Assembly (NCBI GenBank): GCA_015680685.1
Contig: MNCI01015627.1
Span: 509,809 to 573,808, forward strand
Length of the DNA: 64,000 bases
Source: Gnetum montanum
Taxonomy: Eukaryota > Streptophyta > Gnetopsida > Gnetales > Gnetaceae
Direction: 5' to 3'
The position numbers and the translations under genes were made by a program. Below the pieces are notes generated by a model. That model made no database searches. It worked only from the letters and a program-made list of their open reading frames with translations, and was not told the origin of the DNA. Shown here piece after piece: positions 22,805 through 35,800 of the stretch; the first letter of the stretch is position 1, and each line of letters opens with the position of its first letter.

Positions 22805-23536
22805 TGATGAACCGTGATATCGCGTATGCAATATCATGTACGCAATATCACATCCACCACATGATATCACGTCTTGCCTCATCTTCTATAAATAAGAGGT
22901 GGTTCCCTTGGTTCCGATAGAATTAGATTTAGACCCTTAGCTAGATTCTTGCAGTTTTGTCATTCCAGAGTTGGAATTATTTTTGTGTGCTCGTAGTAGG
23001 AGTCATAGAGTGAACAGATCTTTATTTGAGAAATTTGTACTTGAGCACAATTTTGTGTATGGCAATAAAGATGAACTTTATTATAAACCTTGTAGCATAG
23101 AGATTAAGCTAATTAGTAATTAATTATTGTTTAATTCTTTCCTAGTTAATTAATATCTNNNNNNNNNNNNNNNNNNNNNNNNNNNNNNNNNNNNNNNNNN
23201 NNNNNNNNNNNNNNNNNNNNNNNNNNNNNNNNNNNNNNNNNNNNNNNNNNNNNNNNNNNNNNNNNNNNNNNNNNNNNNNNNNNNNNNNNNNNNNNNNNNN
23301 NNNNNNNNNNNNNNNNNNNNNNNNNNNNNNNNNNNNNNNNNNNNNNNNNNNNNNNNNNNNNNNNNNNNNNAACCATACAACTGTGACAATACAAGTAAGT
23401 TTGGGAAGACAACGATTGATTAACCATGAGTGTTCCATTAAGGCGCATAGGCACTTGGTCCTTGGAGTTCGACTGGATCATGCATGAAACGCTCGTATTC
23501 GTATGGTTGAGTGTAGAGGTACCTCGCCACTCATCA
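22805..23536 (+). mobile_element. Solo LTR with perfect 5-bp target duplication ATGAG
   Basis: Starts TGATGAA (22805) and ends CTCATCA (23530-23536). The five bases on each side (22800-22804 and 23537-23541) are both ATGAG, a perfect target-site duplication. It has the family's GATATC palindromes, TATAAATA (22887-22894), GTACTTGAGCACA near 23037 and CAATAAAG near 23064. Its end is the nearest relative of the LTR end at 1-117. A 212-base assembly gap (N, 23159-23370) lies inside; internal element sequence could be collapsed there, but the spacing fits an LTR of normal length. Solo LTRs arise by recombination between the two LTRs of one element. Confidence 0.85.
22811..22894 (+). promoter_or_regulatory. 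U3 promoter of the solo LTR
   Basis: CGTGATATCGCG, gcaatatcatg, cgcaatatcac and CATGATATCACG occur within 60 bp, followed by TATAAATA at 22887. This is the same GATATC-type array as element A, though the flanks have diverged. Confidence 0.6.
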
Positions 23537-24000
23537 ATGAGTCATGGTATTACAACATTAGTCATGGTGTTTCACCATGAGATGATCACGATTCATGTTA
23601 TATACACCATAAGCTGACCATGAATCATTGTTTGAGAAACTTTGATTATTGATGATACCACAAAAATAACACAAGTCATGGTATAAAAAAAATATAAATC
23701 ATAAATAGTCTAAGGATATCATGGTCAAACCATAAGTCATGATGGCTTTCAATTATTATTTCATGAGTCATGGTGCCTTTTCACATCTATTCCATAGATC
23801 ATGATTAATTTACATTATTTCCTAGATGGACTACAAGTTTTGGTGAATTTGTGGTTGATGGAAGTTTCTAAAAAGATGCACCATGAGTGGTGGTTGACTT
23901 GTGAGATGAGAACTAGATTGATCATGAGCTTACCACAAGACATGGTGTAACAAACTAAGGATATGACAAGTTATAGTAAGATCATGGTATGTATAAAGAT
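23537..24000. repeat. Cluster of CATGGTG / CACCATG motifs
   Basis: Irregularly spaced copies of atgagtcatggt, agtcatggtg, caccatgag, gaccatgaatcat, agtcatggta, agtcatgatgg, gagtcatggtg, caccatgag and agacatggtg in both orientations over about 450 bp. They can be read as halves of CACCATGA-TCATGGTG. No coding region is seen. The target site ATGAG of the solo LTR is part of this motif. Confidence 0.55.
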
Positions 24001-24699
24001 TTTATTTTCTACAAATTTTAAACTTGGATCTAAGTGTAAATAGGATAGTCAATGTCACCCTGATTTAAACATAAAATTGAGGTGGTTGCATGAACATATT
24101 ATCTTTGAATATTAAAGAAAATTGAATAAAGAATGTTATAATGAATTTTTATCTTCTTTGAGATGAAGTTTTAAATGTTAAGATGGAGATCTTAGTCTTA
24201 AGATGAAATCTACTGGAGTTGATGTTAATGATGATAATTGATGATGTAAACATTGATTTAACTTGAATAACTAATATTAAAACCTTAGTTAGTAATAGAA
24301 TTTTTTGATGGAGAGAAGTAAGAGCATTATGAAACTTGAATACTTGCAAGAATAAGAGATTTTTAGAGAACATATTATAAGAAATTCTTTATGGTAGAAA
24401 CATTAATCATTATAACCATGTATAGCTTTAGAATTTAAAGAAAATGATTGAGGCCATACTAAGGGAATTTAAGGAGCAATGCCCCATAGAAAAACATAAG
24501 AAAATTAAAATAAATAGTGTTGAATTGAGGCAAAAAAGAGTACGTCCACCCTTCAATTCAAAATATTAGAAATTGATTAAAATTTTTTTGAATTTGATTC
24601 TTTGTCTTCTTGCTGGAGATTATGAAGAATTGTACACTAGAACTTCTTTAGTATGTAATGCATTCTTCTCCTTCTTCTTTTGTTATTATTTTCTTGATG
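24001..24699. other. No recognisable gene
   Basis: AT-rich DNA between the motif cluster and copia element F. The 3' LTR of F should be near here on the minus strand, but I could not define it. Confidence 0.35.
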
Positions 24700-26689
24700 C
24701 CTCTATTGTCACAAAGGTGTTCATGCCTATAATGAAGAATAGGTTTAGTGAGTAAGTTTGTCAGTTGTCCATTAGTATCCACATGCATTGGTTTGATGTT
24801 TTCCTCCTTTACCTTTTGCTTAACAAAGTACTATTTTTATATCTATGTGCTTATATTTTGTATGAAGGACATGTTCATTTGAGAGTTGTATAGCTAAGGT
24901 GTTGTTACAATAAGACTAATGAGAAAGCTTAAGTGAAATCCAAGCTATGTCATGAGCTTTTTATCCATAGAATGTGATGAGTGCTCTCTACTAGAGCAAT
25001 AAATTTTGCTTTATAATTTAAAAAATAATTATTTTTTTCTTTTTAAACTTCTAATATATTACATTATTACAATGAAATATTAATGATCTTGATGTATATT
25101 TTCTATCATTTTGGTCTCATCCCCAACTAGTATTTGAATAGGCATGAAAGCATCTATAAACTTTGATGTAAACAAGTGCATGATTTGAAGTACTTTAAAC
25201 ATATCTAAATACATGAACAAGAGCATTGAGATGCAATTTTCTTGGTTCTAGCATATATTTAGATAAGAGAGAGATGGAAAAATCTAGGTTTGCCCTTGTA
25301 TGGTAAGGAAATATAAGTGCTCATATCATACTTATATATATTGTGTCATCTACTAAAGACATGTTATTCTTATGTTTCAATTTTAGATTACAAGGAAGAG
25401 GCCTTTTCTTTATTGATCTTGTATTTTTCTAGAATGGAGACAACATATTTAGTATGATCAACCTTGATTCCCTTCTTATCTTAATAAACTTGTATTCTAA
25501 AGAAATATATTAGCTCTTGTAGATATTTCATTTCAAATTCATTTTTCATATTTAACTTGAAATCTTTTATTAGGTTATTATTTGTTTCTATAAAAACAAG
25601 GTCATCTATGTAAAGTGAGACTATGATGAAGTCTTTGTTGGAATGCTTGTAATATAAGATTGGTTTAAACATGTAAGATGAGTAGCATTTCTTTAGCAAG
25701 TAGTTATTGATCCTATGGAACCAAGCTCTAAGACCTTATTTTAAATCATTTAAGGCTTTCTTTACTTTGCAAAATTTTTCTTCCTTTTCTATAATAATGT
25801 ATCCTTTTGGTTAATAAAAATATGCTTCTTCATTGATGTTTCCCTTTAGAAATGCCAAGTTTAAGTCCATGTGATGTAGTTTAATATTGTGTTAAGCAAA
25901 AATGGAAAGAGTGAGTTTAATGGTCTCAAATCTTACTACTAAAGAAAACCTTTTCTCATAGTTAATATTTTTCTTTTGTTTGAAGACTCTTGCTACCAGT
26001 CTTACCTTATATTTAATGAATTATTTCTTTTAATTAAATTTTGTTTTGTGTAACCATTTTCAATTAATTATCATTTTTTCTTTTGATTTATCAACTAGTT
26101 CCCATATGTTGTTTCTCATGGTGGCTTTGTATTCTATGTCCATAGCTTCTTTCCAAGTTTTTGTTTTTAGGGTATCTTCTACATTTTTTGGTTCTAAAGA
26201 AAGAGCTTAATATGCTATGTTGCTGATGGCATTTGATCTAGTTATTCTTCTTTTATTATCCAACATTTTCTCTTGGGGATGATCTCTTTGCATTCATGGA
26301 TTGGAATTATTTTAAGCCTTTGATTTTTCATTTAAAATTTGGAAATCCTTCAATTTGAATTTTTCTTCTATGAATATAACATCTTTGGATGAGAGATATT
26401 TTTTCTCTATGGAATCATAAGTGTGTTCACTTATATTGGCATTATAGCCTTAAAAATGAATTTCTTTCTTTTGTTGTCTAATTTATCTATGAATTGTTTT
26501 AGAGTTTTGGTCTAATAGTGACATCCAAAGATTCTCATATTTTTTATGTTTGGAAGTTTCTTGTGGAAAATTTTATATGGGAACTTGTCCTTGTTACCAC
26601 CATTGATTATCTTATTGATGATATAGATTGTTACATTTTTCACCATGTTTAAAAAATTTTCAAGAATTTGGACACTTTTCAAAAGACAT
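24700..26689 (-). pseudogene. Ty1/copia pol remnant (element F): integrase end, RT, RNase H
   Basis: Read right to left. The end of the integrase (26640-26512: YIINKIINGGNKDKFPYKIF...NIKNMRIFGCHY) is followed by RT pieces KVKKALNDLK-GLRAWFHRIN (about 25775-25715) and LYIDDLVFIETNNN with the intact catalytic YIDD at plus 25602-25613. RNase H pieces follow: FIALVESTHHILWIKS near 25005-24960, then AIQLSNEHVLHTKYKHIDIK near 24890-24835, and a QLTNLLTKP end near 24760-24735. The order integrase-RT-RNase H identifies copia. It is cut at 26689/26690 where element B's LTR begins, so the gag-integrase half is missing from this side. Multiple stops and frameshifts. Confidence 0.8.
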
Positions 26690-27548
26690 TGATGAAGTGT
26701 CAATAAGTTAGCTACATCAATGTATCCTTCTTGATGCATCCTTTGAAGCATTAGCGTATACGCATCAACATTGATCCTCCCGAAGCCTCTATAAATGCAC
26801 ATACTAGCTACATCTATGATACCTTTGGTTATTCTAGTAGCCAAACTCTTGTAGTTTTCTTCCATAGGACTTAGAAGAATTTCCCTTTAAGTATATGTGG
26901 TCTAGTTTGGATTAATTTTATGCAATTTTATTGAAGTCTAAGATGCACTTGGATACTATTGCATGACAAAAATAAAATCAAAGTTTATTCTCTCTATTGT
27001 AGCACTTAGAATAACTTAAGTTTACTTTCAAGCATTTTACTTTACATGCACTTTACCTTTCTGTACTTAAATGTTTAATATTTCATTCCATAGTAATATG
27101 AGTATGACCACTTCAATTATAATATACTAATGCTTGGTAATCCTAGTGGTGAATACTTGTTACACCAAGTAGTAAGCACTTGGTAACCCAATAGTGTTAG
27201 TATAAGTTCAAGATGTGTCCAGAAAATAGGAATAGATAATCTATGTTTAGGGTAGTTTAGTTGTTAATTAGTTAAAGTTTAATATTTTATCTACTTCTTT
27301 TCCTTAATACTTTTAAAGATAAAAAATAATAGAAAATTATAAATATAAATATCTTACATCTCAATCATACTTGGTCATATGGATGAAGTTACACAAGTGA
27401 TGATTGGAAAGACAAAGATGAGTAACCTCATGTTTAACTATGCATGACATAGGTCACTTAGGTAGAAGATGTTTATAGAATTTGACCAGATCACACATAC
27501 ACTTTGTGATTCATATGGTTGGATGTAGGGAATATCCACTACTCATCA
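26690..27548 (+). repeat. 5' LTR of element B (859 bp)
   Basis: Starts TGATGAAG, directly breaking the copia integrase, and ends CTCATCA, with a primer-binding site two bases later. It has the shared LTR landmarks: palindromes, TATA (26790-26796), an AATAAAAT signal near 26970, and the blocks TTGGTAATCC (27133) and TTGGTAACCC (27180). The five bases before it are GACAT. I did not find a matching 3' LTR. Confidence 0.8.
26754..26796 (+). promoter_or_regulatory. U3 promoter of element B
   Basis: GCGTATACGC (26754-26763) is a perfect 10-bp palindrome embedded in GATGCATC, GCATCAAC and CATCAATG copies (26715-26775). TATAAAT follows at 26790-26796. Motif type is GATGCATC, not the GATATC type of element A. 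Confidence 0.6.
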
Positions 27549-27549
27549 T

Positions 27550-27567
27550 TGGCACTATTACCGAGGA
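27550..27567 (+). promoter_or_regulatory. Primer-binding site of element B, tRNA-Asp type
   Basis: TGGCACTATTACCGAGGA begins two bases after the LTR. It matches the tRNA-Asp complement at 13 of 18 bases, and all five differences are C-to-T or G-to-A. Confidence 0.75.
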
Positions 27568-27883
27568 TGCTATTTTTAGCTATGTGCACTATGTGTTTTA
27601 GAAAGTAAAATCATATAAGGTTATTGTAAGAATACAATGCATCATTCTTAAAAAATAATAATAATTTATTTGAGGCACACTACAAAAGAGAAAACTAAAC
27701 ATATCTTGTTCTTATAGGGCTAATTCACCACGTATTGATGATCTTAACAAGTAACACGATAGAACCAAGAGAAATGTTGATGAGATACCTTAATAACTAA
27801 AGGTTTTATATATTCATCAAGATCCCTATTATTCAGATTTCACTTTTATCCTTCACTAGGATGAACAACAATGCTAGAGAGAC

Positions 27884-29569
27884 TTGGAAAGTAATGTTGT
27901 GTTACCCTTGGATTGTTATATTCTCTCATTGTTAATGGTAGCACTAATGATGCTTGGAATTGAACCAACAACCCTAGAATACCAAGTGAAGGAATATCTC
28001 TTTAGAGAGTATCAACCAACAAAAGCCTATATTAGAAAAGATAAACTTATGGAGGCCCACTATGAAGCCTCTAAGGATAAGAAGGTCTCAATTTCACTAA
28101 CCTTATAGTTAGAATAGAAGAATACTGAACTCCCATTAGGGTGATCCTAGCACAAAGTTTCTCCTCCCTTCCATGAGGATAATATGACTCATTAATGGTT
28201 ATGTTCAACCTTGGCAAGCAACCAAGGTAAGAGGAGAACTACTCCTAGAACTAGGGGAACCTCAAGACTAATGTTCCTTAGCCACTCACTAAAAGAGCAA
28301 CCAAGAAACCAAAGAAGAGGGCAAGCCAACATAACTCTCCTAGTCCTTTATCCTCATCATCCTTTTCATCGTTAAGCTTTGATATGGGAGATATGATCAT
28401 GAACAAAGGAGAAATGTTCAAGACCATCATGGATATGATAGAAGATCCCATCACAGAGGTGGGAGGAGGGAACATAGATAGCAACAACTAGGGGATGAAC
28501 ATCATTAGATGAAAAGGCATAGTAGGCCACATCAAAGGAGATATGGGTATGACAAGGACCATCATGAATATGATGACTATGATGAACCACTACTTGCTAC
28601 TAGAAGCATGATAAACATCTCATAGGTAGTCTACATTCCCACTAGACATTAAAGGGATATCCTAATCAAATGGCTTGATATGAAGAACATCCCAAAGTTT
28701 AAAGGAGGATGCAATGCTAATCTAAAACTTCATTTGCAATCCTTCCATGATGCTTCTACCTTGGAAAACATTATGAATGAGTAATGGAATCTCAAATTAT
28801 TCCTAGGGATACTCATTAAAGAAGTTGAGAGTTGGTACCGGTTTTTGGAGTCAGAATCTATCCAAAGATGGATTACCATATTAGAACTGTTCAACAATAA
28901 ATATCAAACATACTCTAGGATGTCTGCCTTAAGGAAACATATTTAAGGGTGAAAATAAGGTAATTAAGGATCCCTTATCATAGCCTTGTGAAGGTACTAT
29001 CTTTTTCATTGATTACTAGGCCATGGTTTTCCTCAAAGGGAGTAGCTTCACCATGTAATCAATGGAGTTAGAAATAAAACCACAGAGACTCTTGGGATTT
29101 ATGAATAAGGGAGATTGTTAGAAATGAGAGCCCATTGAATACAAAAGCTCATTACTTATGTGGCTAAAGAATAAGGAGAATAGAAAAAGAGAGAAAGTGC
29201 AATGAAGTATAAGATGGACTCCTCCATTCACAAAAGAAATGTACATCTCTATGATCTTGAGGAGGAAGCAATACTAGAGGAGGTGGTACAAAGAAGAGCC
29301 TTGTTGATTAAAAAATATATCATAGAGACATAAGCTAAGATGGATAAAATACATGACTTCTTGCATAAGATGTTCCAAACTATAAAAATTTTAGAGAAAA
29401 CATAGAGTGGAAGAACAGAGATAAAGACAAAAGGAGAAGAAAGAATGCAAGAAGGTACTACTATCAAAAAAAAGGTAAGGCTATGATAGTTAATGGGATT
29501 GTAGGTTCTAAAATAGAATGAAGGATATGACATCTACTTATTGGCCATCATTTAGGACTGGACCACTAA
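27884..29569 (+). pseudogene. gag: gag of element B, interrupted
   Basis: An N-terminal open run lies at 27884-28108. The capsid core starts near 28671 with WLDMKNIPKFKGGCNANLKL and continues with SWYRFLESESIQRWITILEL and FNNKYQTYSRMSALRK, colinear with element A's gag. A charged region follows (29160-29520). It stops at 29570, where copia-type LTR sequence begins. The proline-rich C-terminus that follows in element A reappears at about 32831, so roughly 3.3 kb of foreign DNA splits the gene. Stops and shifts throughout. Confidence 0.7.
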
Positions 29570-30045
29570 TGTTGGAGGCCTCCTAGTCTCGTGACCTTCG
29601 GAAAGTCATAGGATCAAAGGTGTTTTTCAAAGAAGATTTAGGTGCTTACTGGTCTCTATCAACACCCAGGCTGAGATACCTTCAAATGAACTTAGTAGTT
29701 ATGAAATGTACTAGATGTGAGTATGTGTTTGTTGTTGTGAATGTTGAAATGATTGGGTTGTGTATTAAACTATAATCAACTATCATAAAAGAGATTTAGC
29801 TAACTTTGTCACATATTGTGGGTTATTAGATATTTCTATTTTGTCTAATCACGTAGTCTATATAGTCCTTATAGTATGTTACTTGTAACAAATAAAATTT
29901 TGAAAAAAATGTTTGAGCACAATTCTTCTAATCTACTCCTAATTTTCCCTAGAGAGAAAGTTCCACAAGAAAACTAGAAATAGAGTGAGATTCAATGGAC
30001 TTAGAAAAAGAAAGAAATGAAAGTAGATTTGTGTGAAATCTTAAG
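29570..30045 (-). repeat. Copia-type LTR, first copy (left part)
   Basis: Begins TGTTGGAGG on the plus strand and is homologous to the LTR at 39868-40628 for about 475 bp. Shared blocks include ataccttcaaat, agagagaaagttccacaagaaaa and gattcaatg. The other copy's TATA box reads on the minus strand, so both LTRs are minus-oriented. A possible matching TATA (CTATAAAAGG on the minus strand) lies near 30713, and the right end was not found. Confidence 0.6.
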
Positions 30046-32830
30046 TGTCTAAGCAAGATAAATTGGCATGAGGAAAAACTTCGCAATAAAGCTATTTCTA
30101 ATTGAATAACTATGATTTGTCCAAACTTATAGAGCCCAACAAGCAATTTCATAAAGATAATCTTATTATACTACCAAAAATCACTATGTAAAAGACAAAG
30201 TATGTCTCTATTTTGGTTAGTTAATAGTTGTCACAGATTGCATTCAAGAGAGCTTTAAAAAAATTTAACGATTTCTTGATTGAAATACCAAGGCAATACA
30301 CTTTAAAACAATGAAGCAATTTTAGTTGTCTTAAAATACCAAAGACTTTCCTAGATTCTCTATGCTCAAAATAGGCAATTTTGTTAAGACATTACTATTA
30401 AATTGTTCTTGAGGCTTTTCAATAACATAAGCTCTTCTATGGATAATCTTAATAGGATTCTAATATTGTGCAAAAATAGATCTATAAAAGCAACTTAGGA
30501 AAAATCCCAAAATTAAATGCCAAGCATGATACTACCTAAACCATTAGCTAAGTAACTAAAAAAAAATGGAAAGAAATGAACTCACAAGATTAAAACAAAG
30601 TAGTCAAAATGATATATTTAGCAAGCCATCTTACAAGTAATCTTCAATTATCTTTTCCAAATTTTTCTTATTCCCCCAAAATCCCTCTTTTTCAAAATCT
30701 ACCTTTGAAGGTCCTTTTATAGTGACCTTAAGGTAGTTACAATAATCATGAGAAGTTATGGGTCTTACAAATTTCTTAGACATATAAATTTATAACCACC
30801 TTAGGAGTTATAGCTTCCATGGAGATTATGAAAAATTTAAGCTATGGTTGCCAAGTGCTTCCTTGGTAACAATTATCACAAAATTTATCATAGGAAGCTA
30901 CATAAATTGGAGAAATACATGCCACAATTGTTAAGTGTCCTTTCAAATAAAAATATTTAGGAAATTTAGATAGGTTTTTAGACAACCTTCAGGTGAAAAT
31001 TTACTTTGAACAAATAAAGCTCTATAGATTTATCCTTTTAAATTGTAACCTTGCCACTTATGCATGTATTACCTCTCCAAACTTATGTTATTACTTATAG
31101 CCATCATAGTATATGTAACGTGTTTGATAATTCTTCACCATGGCTTTGAGCTTAAAATACAAAATGAAAATTTTTTTGGTGTATTTTAGGCAAAAGGGTT
31201 TGTTGCCACCGTATCACCGCTGCCTCATCGCCTTCACTGCTACATTGTCTATTTCCTCACTGCCTTCCCCACTATGTCGTCCACTAGTAGGAGTGGTGTC
31301 ACTATGATGGGTAGGCATGTGTTGGATTCATAGCCTCATCCAGCACCCTTGGCATGTTGTTGGGTATTTTGGTGATTGTAGATTTTGTCCAAAAAAATTT
31401 TGAGCTCCACTTGTTGGCTCGTCTCTATCATGCAAATATTGGTCCTTGTTGAAGGAAATTGCATCTCCAACCATCATGGTCCTTGTGTTAGCAAAGCCTT
31501 TGCTGTTGTCATCAATTTTGGAATTTGAACTATCCATTTTTCTTATTTGGTTATTTTTTTGGGGTTTGCAATTGGCCCTCTTTGGCTGAGCTAAACCACT
31601 ATTGTATGTTTAATCACCTTTCTATGTTTTCTAGCTTACCTTGGCCATATTGCCAATGCTGCCATGTGTTAGGGTTATCATTTTTCCTCCAAGAATTGTA
31701 GTTATCATTGTTAAATTTTCATCTGTAGATAAGTGTAAAATTTGTTGGTTTTGATGGTTGTGTAGGGAAAAGTCATGATGTGGTGTTACTGGTAAAATTC
31801 CATTGTTGTTTTTTTCCTCTTAGCTAAACGTTTCTTAGGTAGAAAAAGTCCATTTGATAATACAATAGTTGAGATGATGAGTTGTGTTAATTATTTCTAC
31901 TCTTATTGGAGTAAGGATTTTGATTGATAACATTAACTCCTAATTTATTTTTGTTCTAGTAACTTTAGATATTATCTCATAAATCAATTGTAGACCTTTA
32001 CTACTCTATGGTTTGAACTATTTTCTTTCACTTTCAAAAGCATAAATCCAATAGTTAATTGTAGAGGATTTCCCTTGATAACATTGCAGTGCATTTCGCA
32101 ATTCTAAACTTGTCAAATTACTGATAACTTAGCCATGAGTTTTTGTCAAAATTCATATTCCAAGTTGATTGCTTTCTTTAGAATTCTTAAACATAAGGAC
32201 TTATAATAGGCTTATGCTAAATTAAACTTAAGTAGAAGAAATTTTAATTTCTTGTGTATCAATTTTAACTCAACAATCTAGAGATATTGAGAAATAATTT
32301 ATCTCATACTCCCAGTTACACTCCATATGAATATGACAACCAAAAGAGTAGCACTAAATGGATCATTTTCCCAAAACTTAGATAGGCAATGTTACTTATG
32401 GTCTTCAAATGCATATCTTTGTATTCTTATATATCATTTTCCCATATCTATTGATTTAATATTCCTACTCCATAAAATTGCTGAAATGTGCCAACAGTAC
32501 TAATATGAATATCCCAAGGGATGTTGCCCAATACTATCATACCTACAAGAATCTGCGGTTTATGCCTTGAATTCAAAGTTTTCTAGGAGATAACCGCCTA
32601 GGAGATTACCTTATTTAGAATGCAATTATTGACAACAGTCTCACCAGTAATAGGATTATCTAAGTGAAGAGCTATCTTAACCTCAAGACCATTATCACCA
32701 ATGGCAAAACCCATAGTCATGGGTTGCCACCATAATGGTAGTAGTATCTTTACCATCAATGAAACTTTTATGGGTATTACATCTAGTAAAATGTATCTTT
32801 TAGTGGCTCTACAAGCCATAATTTTTTCCC
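30046..32830. other. Remainder of the insertion in gag B; two unrecognised minus-strand runs
   Basis: Probably the rest of the material inserted into element B's gag. Two minus-strand open runs stand out but are not recognised. The first is 31537-31328 (MDSSNSKIDDNSKGF...), preceded by a relatively GC-rich stretch at 31200-31310. The second is 32819-32598 (contains FAIGDNGLEVKIALHLDNPI), and its frame seems to continue leftward as decayed sequence. They could be gag or other parts of the inserted element. No known motif was identified. Confidence 0.35.
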
Positions 32831-35800
32831 ATTACTATTATTTCCCAAAATATCATAGACCTACCACTTGAGTTGAATCTCCTTTTGCTTACACTCCTAG
32901 TTATCCAACACAATGTTCTCCACCTTACTCCTCTACTTTTTTGCTACCTAAACTACCTATGAAAGGTAAGATACTATGATAGACTTAGTAACGCAATGGC
33001 ACATGGGCAATAAAATTACAACAAGGATGATAATTCAAGTGGTTCTAAGTGTAAGCCTCTAAAAATGGATTTCATTAGGTTCAATAGTGTACCTAAACCC
33101 TCACTCGAATCCATACCTAAAAATACTTCTCAAACTACTCCAAAGATACCCATTAAGCCTCAAAATCAAAGATCATAAAATGTACATACTATCATGTTAA
33201 CTCATGTAGTCATAGACTAGATAAAGGTAGGATACCTTCTTAGGAAAATAGCTAACTCTAGAGTTTTCTAATTTATTTTTAGATTGCAAGAAACTATTTG
33301 TGCAAAGATTTACAAGAATCAAGTTCAGGTATGAACTTAATTTCCCAAGAAATGTACAAAACTTGGAACCTATCTCTACTTAAAAAATGTAACATCAAGC
33401 TATAGCTTGTTGATTAATCCATCACGATTCTCTTGGAAATAATGGAGGATATCATGACCACCATCTATGGATGATCATATCTAGTAGACTTCCTAGTCAT
33501 TGATGTAGACATAAAAAAGACCTCCTAATTATCATGGGAAGGGCTTGGCTAAGCATAATTGATGTCAAGCTAGGGATTAATGACATCTTCTTGGAAATGT
33601 CTAAGGAAAATAAGTTTGGAAATATTTTTAAAAAGAGGATTTCATGCATCATGTATAATGACATAGGGTATCATGAAATGTAGAAAATATGTTCTATAAA
33701 AAGCACATTCATTACAACATCTAGGAAGTATTCTAAAACCATAGACATCAAAAGGTGTCTATACATAGCATCCATAAAATAAGAAGGTACCCAGTGGCTA
33801 ATAACAGATGATAGCTCTAATTCCACAACGTGCATGAAACTAGTTGAAATCCTCATAAGTGCTTACATTGAGAAGATGGAAAGAATGGAGCAGATCTAGA
33901 ACCAACTCTTTAAATTATAGTACTATAAAGATGTAGAAATGGATTAGGGAGAGTAGAAAATCCATGATATTTCTAAACATGAGTTCTTGGAACGTAAATC
34001 CTTACTAGATTCTCTTAAATATGTATTTCTTCACAATGGAAAGCTAGTAATCATTAATGCCTAGCTCACTAAGAAATAGAAGGAAATGCTGCTAAAGCTA
34101 GTTAGCCAATGGCCAACAACCTTTTCTTTGTCATATGATAAATTAGTAGGAATAAATTTATGTATATACCAGCTCCAAAACTACATAGACTCTACTATTA
34201 AACCTAAGAGGCACTTGCAAAAAAGGTTGAATCCAAAACTAAAACAAGTTATTAAAAATGAAGTTAAAAGCTTCTCAAAGAGAGATTCATCTATTTGGTG
34301 GTAGATACTAAGTGGAAAATCCCACTCATTATTGTATCAAAGAAAGATAGTTAATGAAGAGTTTGTATACACTTCATGTTGTTGATAAAGATCATTTTCC
34401 ATTGCCATTTGTGGACTAAGTATTGAACTTAACTCTAGGGCATTATTATTATAGTTTTTTGGATGAGTACATTGGGTACAATCAAATACAAATCACTCTA
34501 TAGGACTAGGCCAAAACAACTATCACAAGTTCTTAGGGAACTTTCATATACAAGAATATGCCCTTTGTCCTATGTAATTCTCCTATAACTTTCCAATGCC
34601 TAGTTCTAAGTATCTTTTAGTAGTAGATTGGTAGTGGTGTGGAAGTATTTATGGATGACTTTTTCACCTATGGATTTGATTTTGGGCAAGCATTGGGCTC
34701 TCTTAAGTAAATACTTAAATGGTGTGTGGAGATAAATATATGACTCAAATGACAAAAGAGACACTTAATGATCCAAGAAGACATTGTTTTGGAGCATATA
34801 ATTTCAAGAAAAAAAATTAAGATAGACCTTGAAAAGATAAGAGTTATTTAAGAAATCACTAGACAACTTAAAACCCTTAAAGATATAAGATCATCATTTG
34901 ATCATATTGGTTACTATAGGCATTTTATTGAAAACTTCTCTAAAATAGACAAGTTGCTAGTTGAGCTTACCAGAAGGATGCAACCTTTGAGTGGATCAGG
35001 GAATGTGAATAAGCATTCCAACATTTGAAACAAAATCTCACAGAAACACCAATTCTATGCATCCCTAATTGGTCCAAATATTTCCACATCATGATAGATG
35101 CATCCAAATATGCATTGGAAGTGGTATTGATACTAATGGATAATGAAAATTTCCAATATTATATCCATTTTGTAAGCATGAGTATTGTGGGCATACAACT
35201 CAATTACACTACTACAAAAAAGAAATTCATGATAGTGGTGTATGCTCTAGAAAAATTCAGGCACCATGTGCTTGAATATCTAATTTTTATGCACACTAAT
35301 CATAGTGTAATTTGCTTCTTGATGAATAAGTTAATGGTAAGCCCTCGTATTATATGGTGGTTGGTGATCTTATAAGAGTTTGATTTAATGATGATGGATA
35401 GAAAGGAAACTAAGAATATAGTTGTAGATCATCTATATTAGTTAAGATGGGATAATAATAATAATGAAGAGTCCTTGTCTAATTAGTTTCTAGATGAGCT
35501 TCTATTTACTAAGGTAATTGAAGTTCAGACACCAAGAATCACATATTATTATGATGAATTTCTCTCATATCTACTCACATAGGAGACTCCAAATGAATGG
35601 AATCATAGGGAAAAATAATAGTTTCTCCACTAGGTCAAACATTACATAGAAATAGAGGGCAACCTCTAGAATGTTTGTGTTGATGTCCTCGTATGATGGT
35701 GTGTACTTGAAGCAAATTAACTAAAATTCCTCCAAGATGCTCATGAAAGCTCTTATGAGGCCCATTATATAGAAAGAAGAATGACCATAAAGATCTTTAT

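Noticed and set aside
23142-23481. Three open frames across the N gap
   Set aside because: They consist mostly of unknown residues from the 212-base N run and have no coding meaning.
26512-26865. 117-codon minus-strand open frame as a novel gene
   Set aside because: It is a chance fusion of antisense B LTR sequence (26690-26865) with the end of the copia integrase.
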